Positions 9,141 to 18,693 are shown, counted from the stretch's first letter. The stretch is 64,000 bases of DNA from Dehalococcoidia bacterium (GCA_022820645.1 JAJEFD010000009.1:124001-188000); one strand, 5' to 3'. Translations and numbers: made by a program. The notes: generated by a model not told the origin, from the sequence alone.

Positions 9141-9790
9141 CGCAGCGGGACGAGCGCGCTCTGCGGCGCCAGTTGGAGCGGTACACGCTCCGCTTCAACG
9201 ATGCGTTCTGGCGGTTCTGGGACGAGCAGGTCGCGCCGGTGCTGCCGCCCGCGCCGGTCATCGTGGACGTGGGGCCGGGGCCCGGCCTCTTCCTGCGCGA
9301 CCTCTCCGAGCGTCTGCCGGACGCGACGCTCCACGGCGTGGACGCGAACGAGGCGATGGTCGAGAACGCCCGCGCCATCGACTACGCCGGGCCCGTGCCC
9401 ACGCTCGTGCTGGCAGACGCGGAGAGTTCGCCGTTGCCCTACGACGACGGGTCGGTCGACCTGCTCACGATGGCGGCGGTGCTCCACACGTTCGACGACC
9501 CGTTCTCGTTCCTGCGGGAGCAGGCTGCCCGCGTGCTGAAGCCGGATGGGCGGATGCTGCTGTTCGACTGGTTCCGCCAGCCGATGCGGGACTACGTCGA
9601 GCGTCGGCTGATCGAGCCGGGCGAGCCCGAGGAGACGCGCTACGAGCGAGCGCTGGAGCAGTTCCGCATCCACAACAAGTACACGCTGGACGATTGGCGC
9701 TGGGTGCTCGCGGAGTCGGGGATGCGCGTCGAGGCGGAGACCTCCGAGCCGCACCCGTTCGCCCGCGTCTGGCTGCTCCGCCCTGAGTAG
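9137..9790 (+). CDS. Class I SAM-dependent methyltransferase (paralog of upstream gene)
   Basis: 'IVDVGPGPGLFLRDLSERLPDATLHGVDANEAMVENARAIDYA'; overlaps upstream gene by ATGA. Confidence 0.85.
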   Translation: MTQRDERALRRQLERYTLRFNDAFWRFWDEQVAPVLPPAPVIVDVGPGPGLFLRDLSERLPDATLHGVDANEAMVENARAIDYAGPVPTLVLADAESSPLPYDDGSVDLLTMAAVLHTFDDPFSFLREQAARVLKPDGRMLLFDWFRQPMRDYVERRLIEPGEPEETRYERALEQFRIHNKYTLDDWRWVLAESGMRVEAETSEPHPFARVWLLRPE

Positions 9791-9796
9791 GGGTGC

Positions 9797-10174
9797 TCAC
9801 CCGCCCAGCCGGGCGCGGATGACGAGCAGGATGACGAACCCCTCCGCGCCGAGCACGAGGCTGTACCAGAGCTGATCTGCCCCCACCGTAAGCACGAACC
9901 CGACGAGACCGGGGGCGTGGGCCAGTATGAGGAGGGTCTGCGCGAGACGGGCGGGGGGCCGCTGGCTCGCCAGGGCATTCGCGGTGATGAGCAGCGAGGC
10001 GATGGGTACTGCGATGCCGGTGGCAACCGCCGCGATGGTCGCGAGCCGCGCCCCGAAGAACGGCTCGCTGTCGACGATCGCGAAGTAGATCACGGCGACG
10101 GCGACGTAGACGAATGGCGCGGGGAGCATCCCCCGCACCAGCATCTGGAACCTGCGGCGTTCGATGGGGTTCAT
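9797..10174 (-). CDS. Small integral membrane protein, unknown function
   Basis: 125 aa, three or four hydrophobic stretches. Confidence 0.6.
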   Translation of the reverse strand: MNPIERRRFQMLVRGMLPAPFVYVAVAVIYFAIVDSEPFFGARLATIAAVATGIAVPIASLLITANALASQRPPARLAQTLLILAHAPGLVGFVLTVGADQLWYSLVLGAEGFVILLVIRARLGG

Positions 10175-10205
10175 CGCGGGCGGGGTCTCCGTGCACTTCT
10201 TTCCT

Positions 10206-10358
10206 TGTCATGCTGAGCGGAGCCGAAGGCGGAAGCCTGAGGCGCAGTCGAAGCATCTCTCGGGGAACGTTCGTGAGTACAGCCCCGCTTGTCCTGAGCT
10301 TGTCGAAGGGCTGCCCGAGAGATTCCTCGACTCCGCTGCGCTGCGCTCGGAATGACAC
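10206..10358. repeat. MITE/REP-like inverted-repeat element
   Basis: Left arm TGTCATGCTGAGCGGAGCCGAAGGCG...AGTCGAAGCATCTCTCGGGG is an imperfect inverted copy of the right end (RC: TGTCATTCCGAGCGCAGCGCAGCGGAGTCGAGGAATCTCTCGGGCAG). Centre carries CTTGTCCTGAGCTTGTCGAAGGG. A related half copy lies near 61309-61350. Confidence 0.75.
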
Positions 10359-10371
10359 TTCCTCCCGCGCG

Positions 10372-12846
10372 TCACTTGACGACGACGCTGACGAGGTAGC
10401 GGCCGGGGACGAAGACGACCTTGTCCACGCTCTTGCCGTCGGTCCAGGCGAGCACCTTCTGGGAGGTGAGCGCGGCCTCTTTCGCGTCGCCCTCGGAGAT
10501 CGAGGCAGGGACGGCGATGCGGTCGCGCACCTTGCCGTTCACCTGCACGACGAGCGTGGCTTCCTCGATGGCGGCGAGCGCCTCGTCCCACTCCGGCAGG
10601 GGCTGGTTGTGGACGCTGTACTCGTGTCCGGTGCGTTCCCAGAGCTCCTCGGCGAGGTGCGGGCCCATCGGCGCGAGCAGCAGCAGCAGCGACTCGACCG
10701 CCTCGCTCCACGCGCCGCGCGAGACGGAGCCGGCATCGTAGGCGGGCCCCATCTCGTTGGTGAGTTCCATCATCGCCGCGATCGCGGTGTTGTACTTGAA
10801 GCGCTCCAGCCCCTCGATGACGGCGCGGATGGTCTGGTGCGTCTTGCGCACGACTGCACGATCGGAGGCGCCCTCGGACTCGGGCAACGTGCCGGTGTCC
10901 CGCAGGCAGAGGTCCCAGAAGCGGTTCACCCAGCGGGCGACGCCGTTGATGCCGGAGTCGCTCCAGTCGCCGCCGCCCTCCCACGGGCCCATGAACATCA
11001 GGTAGAGGCGCACGACGTCCGCGCCCAGCTCATGCACGTACTCGTCAGGCGCGACGACGTTGCCGCGGCTCTTGCTCATCTTCATGTGGTCGGAGAGCAC
11101 GACGCCCTGGTTGAAGAGGCGGAGGAACGGCTCGCCGAAGTCGATGAGGCCGAGGTCGCGGACGACCTTGGTGAAGAAGCGGGCGTAGAGCAGGTGCATC
11201 ACCGCATGCTCCGCCCCGCCGGTGTACTGGTCGACCGGGTTCCACGAACCGACGCGCGCGGGGTCGAAGGGGCCCTCGGCGAAATCCGGGCTGACGTAGC
11301 GGAGGAAGTACCACGACGAGTCCACGAACGTGTCCATCGTGTCGGTTTCGCGGGTCGCGGGGCCGTTGCAGCCGGGGCAGGTCGTGTGCAGGAAGCCGTC
11401 GTGGTAGCGGAGCGGCGACTCGCCGGTCGGCTTGAACTGGGCATCGTCCGGCAGCACGACGGGGAGATGGTCGTACGGCACGGGCTGCGCGCCGCAGTCG
11501 CCGCAGTAGACGATGGGGATGGGCGTGCCCCAGTAGCGCTGGCGGCTGATGAGCCAGTCGCGCATCCGGTAGCCGACGGTGCGCCTGCCCCAGCCCTGCT
11601 GTTCGACGTGGTCGGCGATGGCCTCGTACCCGGCGGCGTTCGGCATGCCGTTGAACTGTCCGGAGTTGACCTGCGAGCCGCTCTTCTCGACCCACGCCTC
11701 CCGGAGCGGGGCCCCGTTCCATCCCGGCGGCGCGACGACGACGCGGATCTCCAGCCCGTACTTCAGGGCGAAGTCGAAGTCGCGGGAGTCGTGGGCGGGG
11801 ACGCCCATCACCGCGCCGGTGCCGTAGGTGAGCAGTACGTAGTCGCCCACCCAGATGGGGACGCGGTCGCCGTTGAGCGGGTTGACCGCGTAGGAGCCGG
11901 TGAACACGCCCGTCTTCTCGCGCTCGACGGAAAGGCGGTCTATCTCGGTGGCCTCGCGGGCGCGGGCGACGTACGCCTCGACGGCGCCACGCTGCTCCGG
12001 CGTCGTGAGACGCTCGACGAGCGGGTGCTCCGGGGCGAGGACAACGAACGTGACGCCGAAGATGGTGTCGATGCGCGTCGTGAACGTCGTTATCTCGCGC
12101 TCGTCCAGACCGTATTCCGAGATGTCGAACGAGATGTCGACGCCCTCGCTGCGGCCTATCCAGTTCGTCTGCATCGTCTTGATGCGTTCGGGCCAGTCGA
12201 CGACGCCGGAGAAGTCGAGCAGCTCGTCGGCGTAGTCGGTGATGCTGAAGAACCACTGGTCCATCTCGCGCCGGATGACGACGTCGCCGGTGCGCTCGCA
12301 CTTGCCGTCGACGACCTGCTCGTTGGCGAGGACGGTCTGGCAGGTGGGGCACCAGTTGACGGGGGCGGACGCACGGTAGGCGAGGCCCTGCTCGTACATC
12401 TTGAGGAAGAACCACTGGTTCCAGGCGTAGTAGTCCGGCTGGCAGGTGACGATCTCCCTGTCCCAGTCGTAGACCGTGCCCATGGAGCGGAGCTGGTCGC
12501 GCATGCGGTCGATGTTCCCCATCGTCCAGATGGAGGGGTGGATGCCCCGGTTGATGGCGGCGTTCTCCGCCGGGAGGCCGAACGCGTCGAACCCCATGGG
12601 GTGCAGGACGTTGTAGCCGCGCATGCGCATGAAGCGGGCGTGGGCGTCGGACGGGGCCATGGCGTACCAGTGGCCGATGTGGAGGTCGCCGGAGGGATAG
12701 GGGTACATGGTGAGGGCGTACCACCGGGGGCGGGGGTCGTCGTCGTTCACCTGGTAGAGGTGGTCGTCGGCCCACCGCTGCTGCCACTTGCGGTCTATCT
12801 CGCGCGGGTCGTAGCGGAGAGGGGCCATGCGCTGGCGGGTCGTCAT
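10372..12846 (-). CDS. leuS: Leucyl-tRNA synthetase
   Basis: 'YPYPSGDLHIGHW' (HIGH), 'DHMKMSKSRGNVV' (KMSKS), 'TMDTFVDSSWYFLRY'. ATG at 12846 ('MTTRQRMAPLRYDPREIDRKWQQRW'); the ORF track start at 12978 is likely too far upstream. Confidence 0.96.
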   Translation of the reverse strand: MTTRQRMAPLRYDPREIDRKWQQRWADDHLYQVNDDDPRPRWYALTMYPYPSGDLHIGHWYAMAPSDAHARFMRMRGYNVLHPMGFDAFGLPAENAAINRGIHPSIWTMGNIDRMRDQLRSMGTVYDWDREIVTCQPDYYAWNQWFFLKMYEQGLAYRASAPVNWCPTCQTVLANEQVVDGKCERTGDVVIRREMDQWFFSITDYADELLDFSGVVDWPERIKTMQTNWIGRSEGVDISFDISEYGLDEREITTFTTRIDTIFGVTFVVLAPEHPLVERLTTPEQRGAVEAYVARAREATEIDRLSVEREKTGVFTGSYAVNPLNGDRVPIWVGDYVLLTYGTGAVMGVPAHDSRDFDFALKYGLEIRVVVAPPGWNGAPLREAWVEKSGSQVNSGQFNGMPNAAGYEAIADHVEQQGWGRRTVGYRMRDWLISRQRYWGTPIPIVYCGDCGAQPVPYDHLPVVLPDDAQFKPTGESPLRYHDGFLHTTCPGCNGPATRETDTMDTFVDSSWYFLRYVSPDFAEGPFDPARVGSWNPVDQYTGGAEHAVMHLLYARFFTKVVRDLGLIDFGEPFLRLFNQGVVLSDHMKMSKSRGNVVAPDEYVHELGADVVRLYLMFMGPWEGGGDWSDSGINGVARWVNRFWDLCLRDTGTLPESEGASDRAVVRKTHQTIRAVIEGLERFKYNTAIAAMMELTNEMGPAYDAGSVSRGAWSEAVESLLLLLAPMGPHLAEELWERTGHEYSVHNQPLPEWDEALAAIEEATLVVQVNGKVRDRIAVPASISEGDAKEAALTSQKVLAWTDGKSVDKVVFVPGRYLVSVVVK

Positions 12847-12914
12847 ACGTCGCTCCAAGGGTCGGGCACTGTGAGGTATCAGTTTAGCCGAAAGCGGTTC
12901 AGGCGTGTGGCGGG

Positions 12915-13076
12915 GAGCAAGATTCCAACGCCCCTCGAATTCTGGAATCTTGTTCGGCGGTCCAGGAGTGAACGACATGTCCGTTTTGGAATCTTGAAAT
13001 CTTGTTCCGGGGCCATTTTCATGGCCGTGGCCTGCTTCCCGCGGTTTCGAGGGAGCAAGGCATCAAGATTTCATCG
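12915..13076 (-). promoter_or_regulatory. Putative structured leader upstream of leuS
   Basis: Complementary decamers: caagattcca 12918-12927 with tggaatcttg at 12943-12952 and 12987-12996; gaaatcttg 12996-13004 with caagatttc 13064-13072. Alternative mutually exclusive stems are possible. Confidence 0.4.
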
Positions 13077-13165
13077 AATTCAAAGTTTGGCAGTGCCCAC
13101 CGGTGTCCATTCCGTTGCATTCTGTTTCATCGCGCTTGCTACTGGGCCGAAGGAACGGTCATGTA

Positions 13166-13215
13166 ACCAGCGTACGCGGTGAGGGCGCGACCGCGAAAGG
13201 GGCGGGTGTCAGGAA
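13166..13215 (-). repeat. Dispersed ~55-bp element, copy A (oriented towards leuS)
   Basis: RC: TTCCTGACACCCGCCCCTTTCGCGGTCGCGCCCTCACCGCGTACGCTGGT; matches copies at 14541, 15361 and 61539. Confidence 0.65.
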
Positions 13216-13401
13216 TCCGACAGGGATGGATGAGATGGGGTTCCGTTACTCAGCAGAGGCTAGAGTCGAGTGTGGATGAGCGGTGGAGGTGGTGTTGGTG
13301 CGCATGCTAGACTAGGCAATGCGTCAGGCGATCAGACCAAAGTGTAGCCTCACATCCACTCAAGGCACATCATCCAGCGAGGCCACTAAACTCAATAGAG
13401 G

Positions 13402-14499
13402 GTGGTTTCGAAACTGCTAGTAACTAGGAGAGAGAACGTGACGGCATCCCCTGTGAACAGGATACAGATTCTCTACAATGCACAGCACCCACCCTACCTG
13501 TACGGGGCAGTGCATATTGTGGGTGGTAGCTTGCAGAATCAATGGTGGGAGAAGCCATTCGTAGTCTCCAAAAAGATGTCCAATGGAGAAGAAATAGTTT
13601 ACGGCACCGTCAAAGCGATTCTAAAGAAAATTTCATCACAATTTGATCGGCTAGAGAAGTTCAACATAGAAACACAGGCTGCACTGGAAATCAAAGGTGT
13701 TGAACCTGTCATAACGACTTCTAATACTTCGACGTTACCCGAATCCGAAATAACATCCCAGATTCTTGACGAACAAGATAGATTGATTGAAGAGATTTTG
13801 TCGATGATTTCAGTGAACATCCGAATACTCTCTGAGATTTTCCCGAATAAGCTCAAGGCATACAAAGTGGACGTCTACGACTACGATGGTGGTCAAGTTG
13901 GCAGTATTGAGCTTAGCAAAGTAACAGATCTACTTGTCCACAATCGCTATATGGTAATTCGGGATACCCGTATCGTGGACTTGTTCTCGGATGAAAACTT
14001 TATGGCTGGACAACCTCAGATGGGCCTGCAGATTGATTTCAACGAATATCTTGACGAAGTCCAGAAAGCCATAGGCGGGCTGACTGTTAAGGATCTAATC
14101 AGTAGACTGTGGGGAATTACTAAGAAAATATCTACATCTTCAAACATACGGGATATAATATTTCTAACTCAGAATCTGTATGCCTTGGGAGAATCACTAG
14201 TGGGCACAGAACCAATTCACTCCGGCCCATTGAAAACTATCCTTGATAGAGTCGCCAGTAAGCATCTCGATGCAATGTATCCCAAGAGCCAGGAACTAAA
14301 GAGCATTGAAGCCATTGTCACTGTGACATTCACTACACCCAGCTTCTACCTAGAACCTGATATCGACTCGAAACAGATTCGCATTCAGACACAGGTGAAT
14401 GGGCAAACCGAGACGCTTGTCATGGACTATGAAGACTTCTTTTCAGAGCTATCCCAAGCATCCGGCAGCAGGAAACTCTATACGCGACCTGTCAGTTGA
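13402..14499 (+). CDS. Hypothetical protein, AT-rich compared with surroundings
   Basis: 365-aa ORF with GTG start in a locally low-GC segment; no family recognised. Confidence 0.6.
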   Translation: MVSKLLVTRRENVTASPVNRIQILYNAQHPPYLYGAVHIVGGSLQNQWWEKPFVVSKKMSNGEEIVYGTVKAILKKISSQFDRLEKFNIETQAALEIKGVEPVITTSNTSTLPESEITSQILDEQDRLIEEILSMISVNIRILSEIFPNKLKAYKVDVYDYDGGQVGSIELSKVTDLLVHNRYMVIRDTRIVDLFSDENFMAGQPQMGLQIDFNEYLDEVQKAIGGLTVKDLISRLWGITKKISTSSNIRDIIFLTQNLYALGESLVGTEPIHSGPLKTILDRVASKHLDAMYPKSQELKSIEAIVTVTFTTPSFYLEPDIDSKQIRIQTQVNGQTETLVMDYEDFFSELSQASGSRKLYTRPVS

Positions 14500-14540
14500 G
14501 TCTTGTCCGTCGCTGGCATGGCAGGGTTGCCTGCGGGCGC

Positions 14541-14598
14541 GGGTGACTCGCGACACCGCCCCCTAGACCCCGCCGCGCCCGCGCCTGCTACCATGATC
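14541..14598 (+). repeat. Dispersed ~55-bp element, copy B
   Basis: GGGTGACTCGCGACACCGCCCCCTAGACCCCGCCGCGCCCGCGCCTGCTACCATGATC; ends at the start codon of the next CDS. Confidence 0.65.
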
Positions 14599-15126
14599 CC
14601 CATGGCGGACTTGAAGAATGATCTGTACATATCGATCGTCGATATCGCCCGCATACACAGGCGGGCACCGGGCAACGTCCGGCGCAGCCTGCGCTCGCTT
14701 GGCATTGCGACAGTTACGCAGAAGAGCGGTAAGCCTGCAAAGACTAGGCTGTATGTCTCCCGCGAGGATTACGAGAAAGTGGCCGATAGGTTGACGTCTG
14801 GCGTCTCTCGAGCGCAGGGCGTGAGTGCCGAGGGAGCGGGTTATTTCTATCTGGTTCAACTCGAGCCGGAGCTGGATCCAGCCAGGTTCAAGGTGGGATT
14901 CAGCATCGATGCTGACGGCCGACTGGCGCAGCACCGCACGGCGGCACCCTTTGCCGTCGTAGTGAAGACGTGGTCGTGCAAGGCTCTCTGGGAGCAGACG
15001 GCTATCGACTGCATCACGCAGGGCTGCGAGCGATTGTCTGCTGAGGTGTTCCGAGGCGATCTAACCCAGGTGCAGGTCACCGCAGACCGGTTCTTCGAGA
15101 TTATGCCGGGGGGAGTGGGGGCTTAG
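14593..15126 (+). CDS. HTH-like N-terminus plus T5orf172/Mug113-type GIY-YIG-like domain protein
   Basis: N-terminal 'SIVDIARIHRRAPGNVRRSLRSLGIATVTQKSG...RLYVSREDY' is HTH-like; C-terminal 'GYFYLVQLEPELDPARFKVGFSIDADGRLAQHRTAAPFAVVVKTWSC...WEQTAIDCI' resembles T5orf172 GIY-YIG domains. Start at 14593 or 14602. Confidence 0.6.
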   Translation: MIPMADLKNDLYISIVDIARIHRRAPGNVRRSLRSLGIATVTQKSGKPAKTRLYVSREDYEKVADRLTSGVSRAQGVSAEGAGYFYLVQLEPELDPARFKVGFSIDADGRLAQHRTAAPFAVVVKTWSCKALWEQTAIDCITQGCERLSAEVFRGDLTQVQVTADRFFEIMPGGVGA

Positions 15127-15360
15127 ATTATGAACACCCCTCCTGCTTCGAGCATTGGGCGCTTCGGTCTCATGGTGGTGCTTCTACGTGCCGGAGCATT
15201 TCCCGGACCGGCAGTTCCCGTGCGGTGCAGATAGCGACCATTGAGGATCTGCTGAACCGCAATGGCCCCGATGTGCCGCGCCTCAGCCTCGCGGACGCAT
15301 CGACGTTCCGCCGGGCCGCGCGGCATCGCCGCTCGGAGGGGCGGTCGGGCGGATGCTGTA

Positions 15361-15416
15361 GGGGACCCGCGACACGCGCCCCTTACGCAATCGTCCTCAT
15401 CCGCCCTACCATGGTC
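15361..15416 (+). repeat. Dispersed ~55-bp element, copy C
   Basis: GGGGACCCGCGACACGCGCCCCTTACGCAATCGTCCTCATCCGCCCTACCATGGTC; upstream of the amidohydrolase at 15631. Confidence 0.65.
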
Positions 15417-15630
15417 TTGACTACGAGGCCCTGCACCTGACACGGACCATCCAGCGCGTTCGGGAGTGCAGTGGCACCGAATGGCACCAATGGTCACCGC
15501 TGAGGCGTCTGGGGGGGCAATGTCCCACTATGTCCCGGAATGTCTCATCTGCGCCGAACGCCGATGCGGCGTTGTCAGAGGCGTGGTGAGACCGAATGAG
15601 ACCGGGAATTAACGCGCAAGGAGGCTTGCC

Positions 15631-16695
15631 ATGGGGATCCTCGAACGGACGTACGCTCCCGAGGTCGGCCCTGCGGTCGACGAGGTGCTCATCTCGTCGG
15701 ACTCGCACGTGATCGAGCCCGCGGGCCTGTGGAAGGAGAACCTGCCCAGGGAGTTCCGCGACCGCGCTCCCGACCTCGGCGGCGCCCGCAGGAACGATGC
15801 TCCCGGCGGGATGGACAAGGCGGAGCGAGTCAGCGAGATGGCCCGCGACGGCGTCAGTGCCGAGGTGCTGTACCCGACGCACGGCCTGAAGACGCTCGTC
15901 CTCGGCGACCGCGACCTCGAAGAGGCGTGCGCCAGGGTCTACAACGACTGGCTTGCGGACTACTGCTCGGCGGCGCCGGACAGGCTCATCGGCCTCGCTC
16001 TGCTCTCGACGTACCGGATCGAGGCGGCGGTCGAGGAGATGGAGCGCAGCCGCAAGGCGGGCATGGCCGGCGTCATCGTCTGGCAGGTCCCCGACCCCTC
16101 GCTTCCTTTCACGTCCCGCCACTACGATCCCCTGTGGGCGCGCGCCCAGAACCTCGACATGCCGGTCTCGCTGCACATCCTCAGCGGCCACGGCTACAAC
16201 CTGCGTCAGTCGTTCGGGCAGGGGGAGCGCGGCATGGAGCAGGAGCGCACCAGCGTCAACCTGAAGCTCGTCTACGCGATGGACGCCCTGTACGACTTCA
16301 TCTTCTCCGGCGTGCTGGAGCGCTTCCCCCGCCTCAAGCTGGTGCTCGTCGAGAACGAGATAGGCTGGCTCCCGTTCGTCCTGGAGCAGTGGGACTACTA
16401 CTTCCGGCGCCACGGTACGGACAGGGCCGCCCTCGACCTCACGATGCTCCCCAGCGAGTACTTCAACCGGCAGGTGTACGCAACGTTCTTCAACGACGCG
16501 GTGGGCGGCAGGCTGCTCTCCTGGTGGGGCGCCGACAACTGCATGTGGTCGAGCGACTATCCGCACGGCAACTCGACGTGGCCGGACTCGCGGCAGATCG
16601 TCGCGCGCGACATGGGCAACCTGCCCGCGGACGTGCGCGCCAGACTGCTGCGCGAGAACGTGTCGAAGCTGTACGGGATCGAGGTCAGCGCTTGA
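15631..16695 (+). CDS. Amidohydrolase family 2 (TIM-barrel) protein
   Basis: 'LISSDSHVIEPAGLW', 'PVSLHILSGHGY', 'WSSDYPHGNSTWPDS' are typical amidohydrolase_2 motifs. Confidence 0.9.
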   Translation: MGILERTYAPEVGPAVDEVLISSDSHVIEPAGLWKENLPREFRDRAPDLGGARRNDAPGGMDKAERVSEMARDGVSAEVLYPTHGLKTLVLGDRDLEEACARVYNDWLADYCSAAPDRLIGLALLSTYRIEAAVEEMERSRKAGMAGVIVWQVPDPSLPFTSRHYDPLWARAQNLDMPVSLHILSGHGYNLRQSFGQGERGMEQERTSVNLKLVYAMDALYDFIFSGVLERFPRLKLVLVENEIGWLPFVLEQWDYYFRRHGTDRAALDLTMLPSEYFNRQVYATFFNDAVGGRLLSWWGADNCMWSSDYPHGNSTWPDSRQIVARDMGNLPADVRARLLRENVSKLYGIEVSA

Positions 16696-16696
16696 G

Positions 16697-17704
16697 CTAG
16701 ATGGCGCCGGGCCCGACGCGGATGCACGCCGTCCAGTGGCCGGGGCTCGTCTCCTTGAGCGGAGGGACGACGGCGCGGCACTCGTCGACTGCCATGGGAC
16801 ACCGCGTGTGGAAGACGCAGCCCTGCGGCGGGTTCTGCGGGCTGGGGATGTCGCCCTGCAGCACGATGCGCTCCCGCACCTCCTCCACCCCAGGGTCGGG
16901 CACCGGCACGGCGGAGAGCAGCGCCCTGGTGTACGGATGCTGCGGGTCCTCGTAGAGGTCGTCGCAGGGCGCGAGCTCCATCAGCCGCCCGAGGTACATG
17001 ACCGCGACCCGGTCCGAGATGTGCCGCACCACGGAGAGGTCGTGCGCGATGAGGAGGTACGTGAGCCCGAACTGCTCCTGCAACTCCTGCATGAGGTTGA
17101 TGATCTGGGCCTGGATGGAGACGTCGAGCGCGGAGACGGGCTCGTCGGCGACGATGAACTCCGGCTCCGCCGCGATGGCCCGGGCGATGCCGATGCGCTG
17201 GCGCTGGCCTCCGGAGAACTCGTGCGGGAAGCGGTCGGCCATGTACGGGTTGAGCCCGACGACCTCCAGCAACTCCTGGATGCGCTCCCGCATCCGGGCC
17301 TTGCCCTGCACCAGCCCGTGGACGCTCACCGGCTCGCCGATGATGCCGGCTGCGGTCATGCGGGGGCTGAGCGACGAGTACGGGTCCTGGAAGATGGCGT
17401 TGATGCGCCTGCGCATGGAGCGCAGTTCCCTGCCGCTCAGCGTGCTCATCTCCACGCCGTCGAACTTCACCTCGCCCTCGGTCTGCTGGTGCAACTGCAG
17501 GATGCAGCGCCCCAGCGTGCTCTTGCCGCTCCCGCTCTCGCCGACGAGGCCGAGCGTCTCGCCGCGCTGTATCGTGAGCGATACGTCGTCCACGGCCTTG
17601 ACCTCGCCGATGCGCTTCTTGAACACGATGCCGGACGTGACCGGGAAGTACTTCTTCACCCGGCTCACTTCGACGAGGGGCGTTTCCGATCGGGTTGTCG
17701 TCAT
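16697..17704 (-). CDS. Oligopeptide/dipeptide ABC transporter ATP-binding protein (OppF/DppF-like)
   Basis: '[17 protein letters not shown]', '[39 protein letters not shown]', C-terminal oligo_HPY '[11 protein letters not shown]'. Confidence 0.93.
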   Translation of the reverse strand: MTTTRSETPLVEVSRVKKYFPVTSGIVFKKRIGEVKAVDDVSLTIQRGETLGLVGESGSGKSTLGRCILQLHQQTEGEVKFDGVEMSTLSGRELRSMRRRINAIFQDPYSSLSPRMTAAGIIGEPVSVHGLVQGKARMRERIQELLEVVGLNPYMADRFPHEFSGGQRQRIGIARAIAAEPEFIVADEPVSALDVSIQAQIINLMQELQEQFGLTYLLIAHDLSVVRHISDRVAVMYLGRLMELAPCDDLYEDPQHPYTRALLSAVPVPDPGVEEVRERIVLQGDIPSPQNPPQGCVFHTRCPMAVDECRAVVPPLKETSPGHWTACIRVGPGAI

Positions 17705-18693
17705 GCGCCGCCTCCCGTTTCCACTGCCCAGCAGGCGACGTGGTGCTCGACGCCTGCGCCGCGCACGTGCCGCACCTCCGGCACGTCGTCTTCACAGCGT
17801 GCGATGGCGTAGGCGCAGCGCTCGCGGAACGCGCAGCCCGGCGGGAGGTTGCTCAGGTCGGGCGGCATCCCCTCGATGGGGATGAGACGTTCACCCTTCG
17901 GCTTGTCGAGCCGTGGCACGGACGCCAGCAGCCCCTTCGTGTAGGGATGCTGCGGCTCGTCGAACACCTGGTGCAGCGTGCCGCGCTCGACGATGCGGCC
18001 CGCGTACATGACGTTGATGCGGTCGACGTAGCGCGCCACGACGCCGAGGTTGTGGGTGATGATGATGACCGCGATGCCGAGCTCGCGCTGCACCTGCTGA
18101 ATGAGCTCGAGGATCTGGGCCTGGATCGTCACGTCCAGCGCGGTCGTGGGCTCATCGGCGATGAGCAGCTTCGGGTTGCAGGAGAGCGCCATGGCGATCA
18201 TGACGCGCTGGCGCATGCCGCCGGAGAACTCGTGGGGATAGGCGCGGAGCCGGTTCGCGGCGTCCGGTATGCCGACGAGCTCCAGCAGCTCCGATGCGCG
18301 GGCGTGCGCCGTGTCCGTGTCGTAGTCGAGGTGCCGCTGCACGGCCTCGGTGAGCTGGCGGCCTATCGTGAGCACGGGGTTCAGGGAGGTCATGGGCTCC
18401 TGGAACACCATGCCGATGCGGTTGCCCCGGATGTCCCGCATCGTCTTCTCATCCTGTTGGAGCAGGTCGTCGCCCATGAAGCGTATCGTCCCGGCCAGGA
18501 TACGGCCGGGCGGGCTGGGGATGAGGCGCATGATGGAGAGCGCGGTGATGCTCTTGCCGCAGCCGCTCTCCCCGACGAGGGCGAGCGACTCGCCTTCCAT
18601 GAGGTCGAAAGTGACCCCGTCCACGGCCTTCACCACGCCGGCAGACGTGAAGAAGTGCGTGCGCAGGCCGTTCACTTCCAGGAGGGCTGTCAA
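17701..18693 (-). CDS. Oligopeptide/dipeptide ABC transporter ATP-binding protein (OppD/DppD-like)
   Basis: '[19 protein letters not shown]', '[37 protein letters not shown]', '[11 protein letters not shown]'. Confidence 0.93.
   Translation of the reverse strand: MTALLEVNGLRTHFFTSAGVVKAVDGVTFDLMEGESLALVGESGCGKSITALSIMRLIPSPPGRILAGTIRFMGDDLLQQDEKTMRDIRGNRIGMVFQEPMTSLNPVLTIGRQLTEAVQRHLDYDTDTAHARASELLELVGIPDAANRLRAYPHEFSGGMRQRVMIAMALSCNPKLLIADEPTTALDVTIQAQILELIQQVQRELGIAVIIITHNLGVVARYVDRINVMYAGRIVERGTLHQVFDEPQHPYTKGLLASVPRLDKPKGERLIPIEGMPPDLSNLPPGCAFRERCAYAIARCEDDVPEVRHVRGAGVEHHVACWAVETGGGA

Noticed and set aside
12847-13160. Canonical T-box upstream of leuS
   Set aside because: Only a weak ACCGCGG-like match and no convincing specifier loop or antiterminator consensus found by eye.
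10114-13182. 1022-aa + strand ORF opposite leuS
   Set aside because: Shadow ORF with repetitive V/D/A/R composition; leuS motifs are on the opposite strand.
15225-15440. 71-aa ORF between the T5orf172-like gene and the amidohydrolase
   Set aside because: Spans element copy C and lacks recognisable domain; more likely non-coding repeat or a gene remnant.
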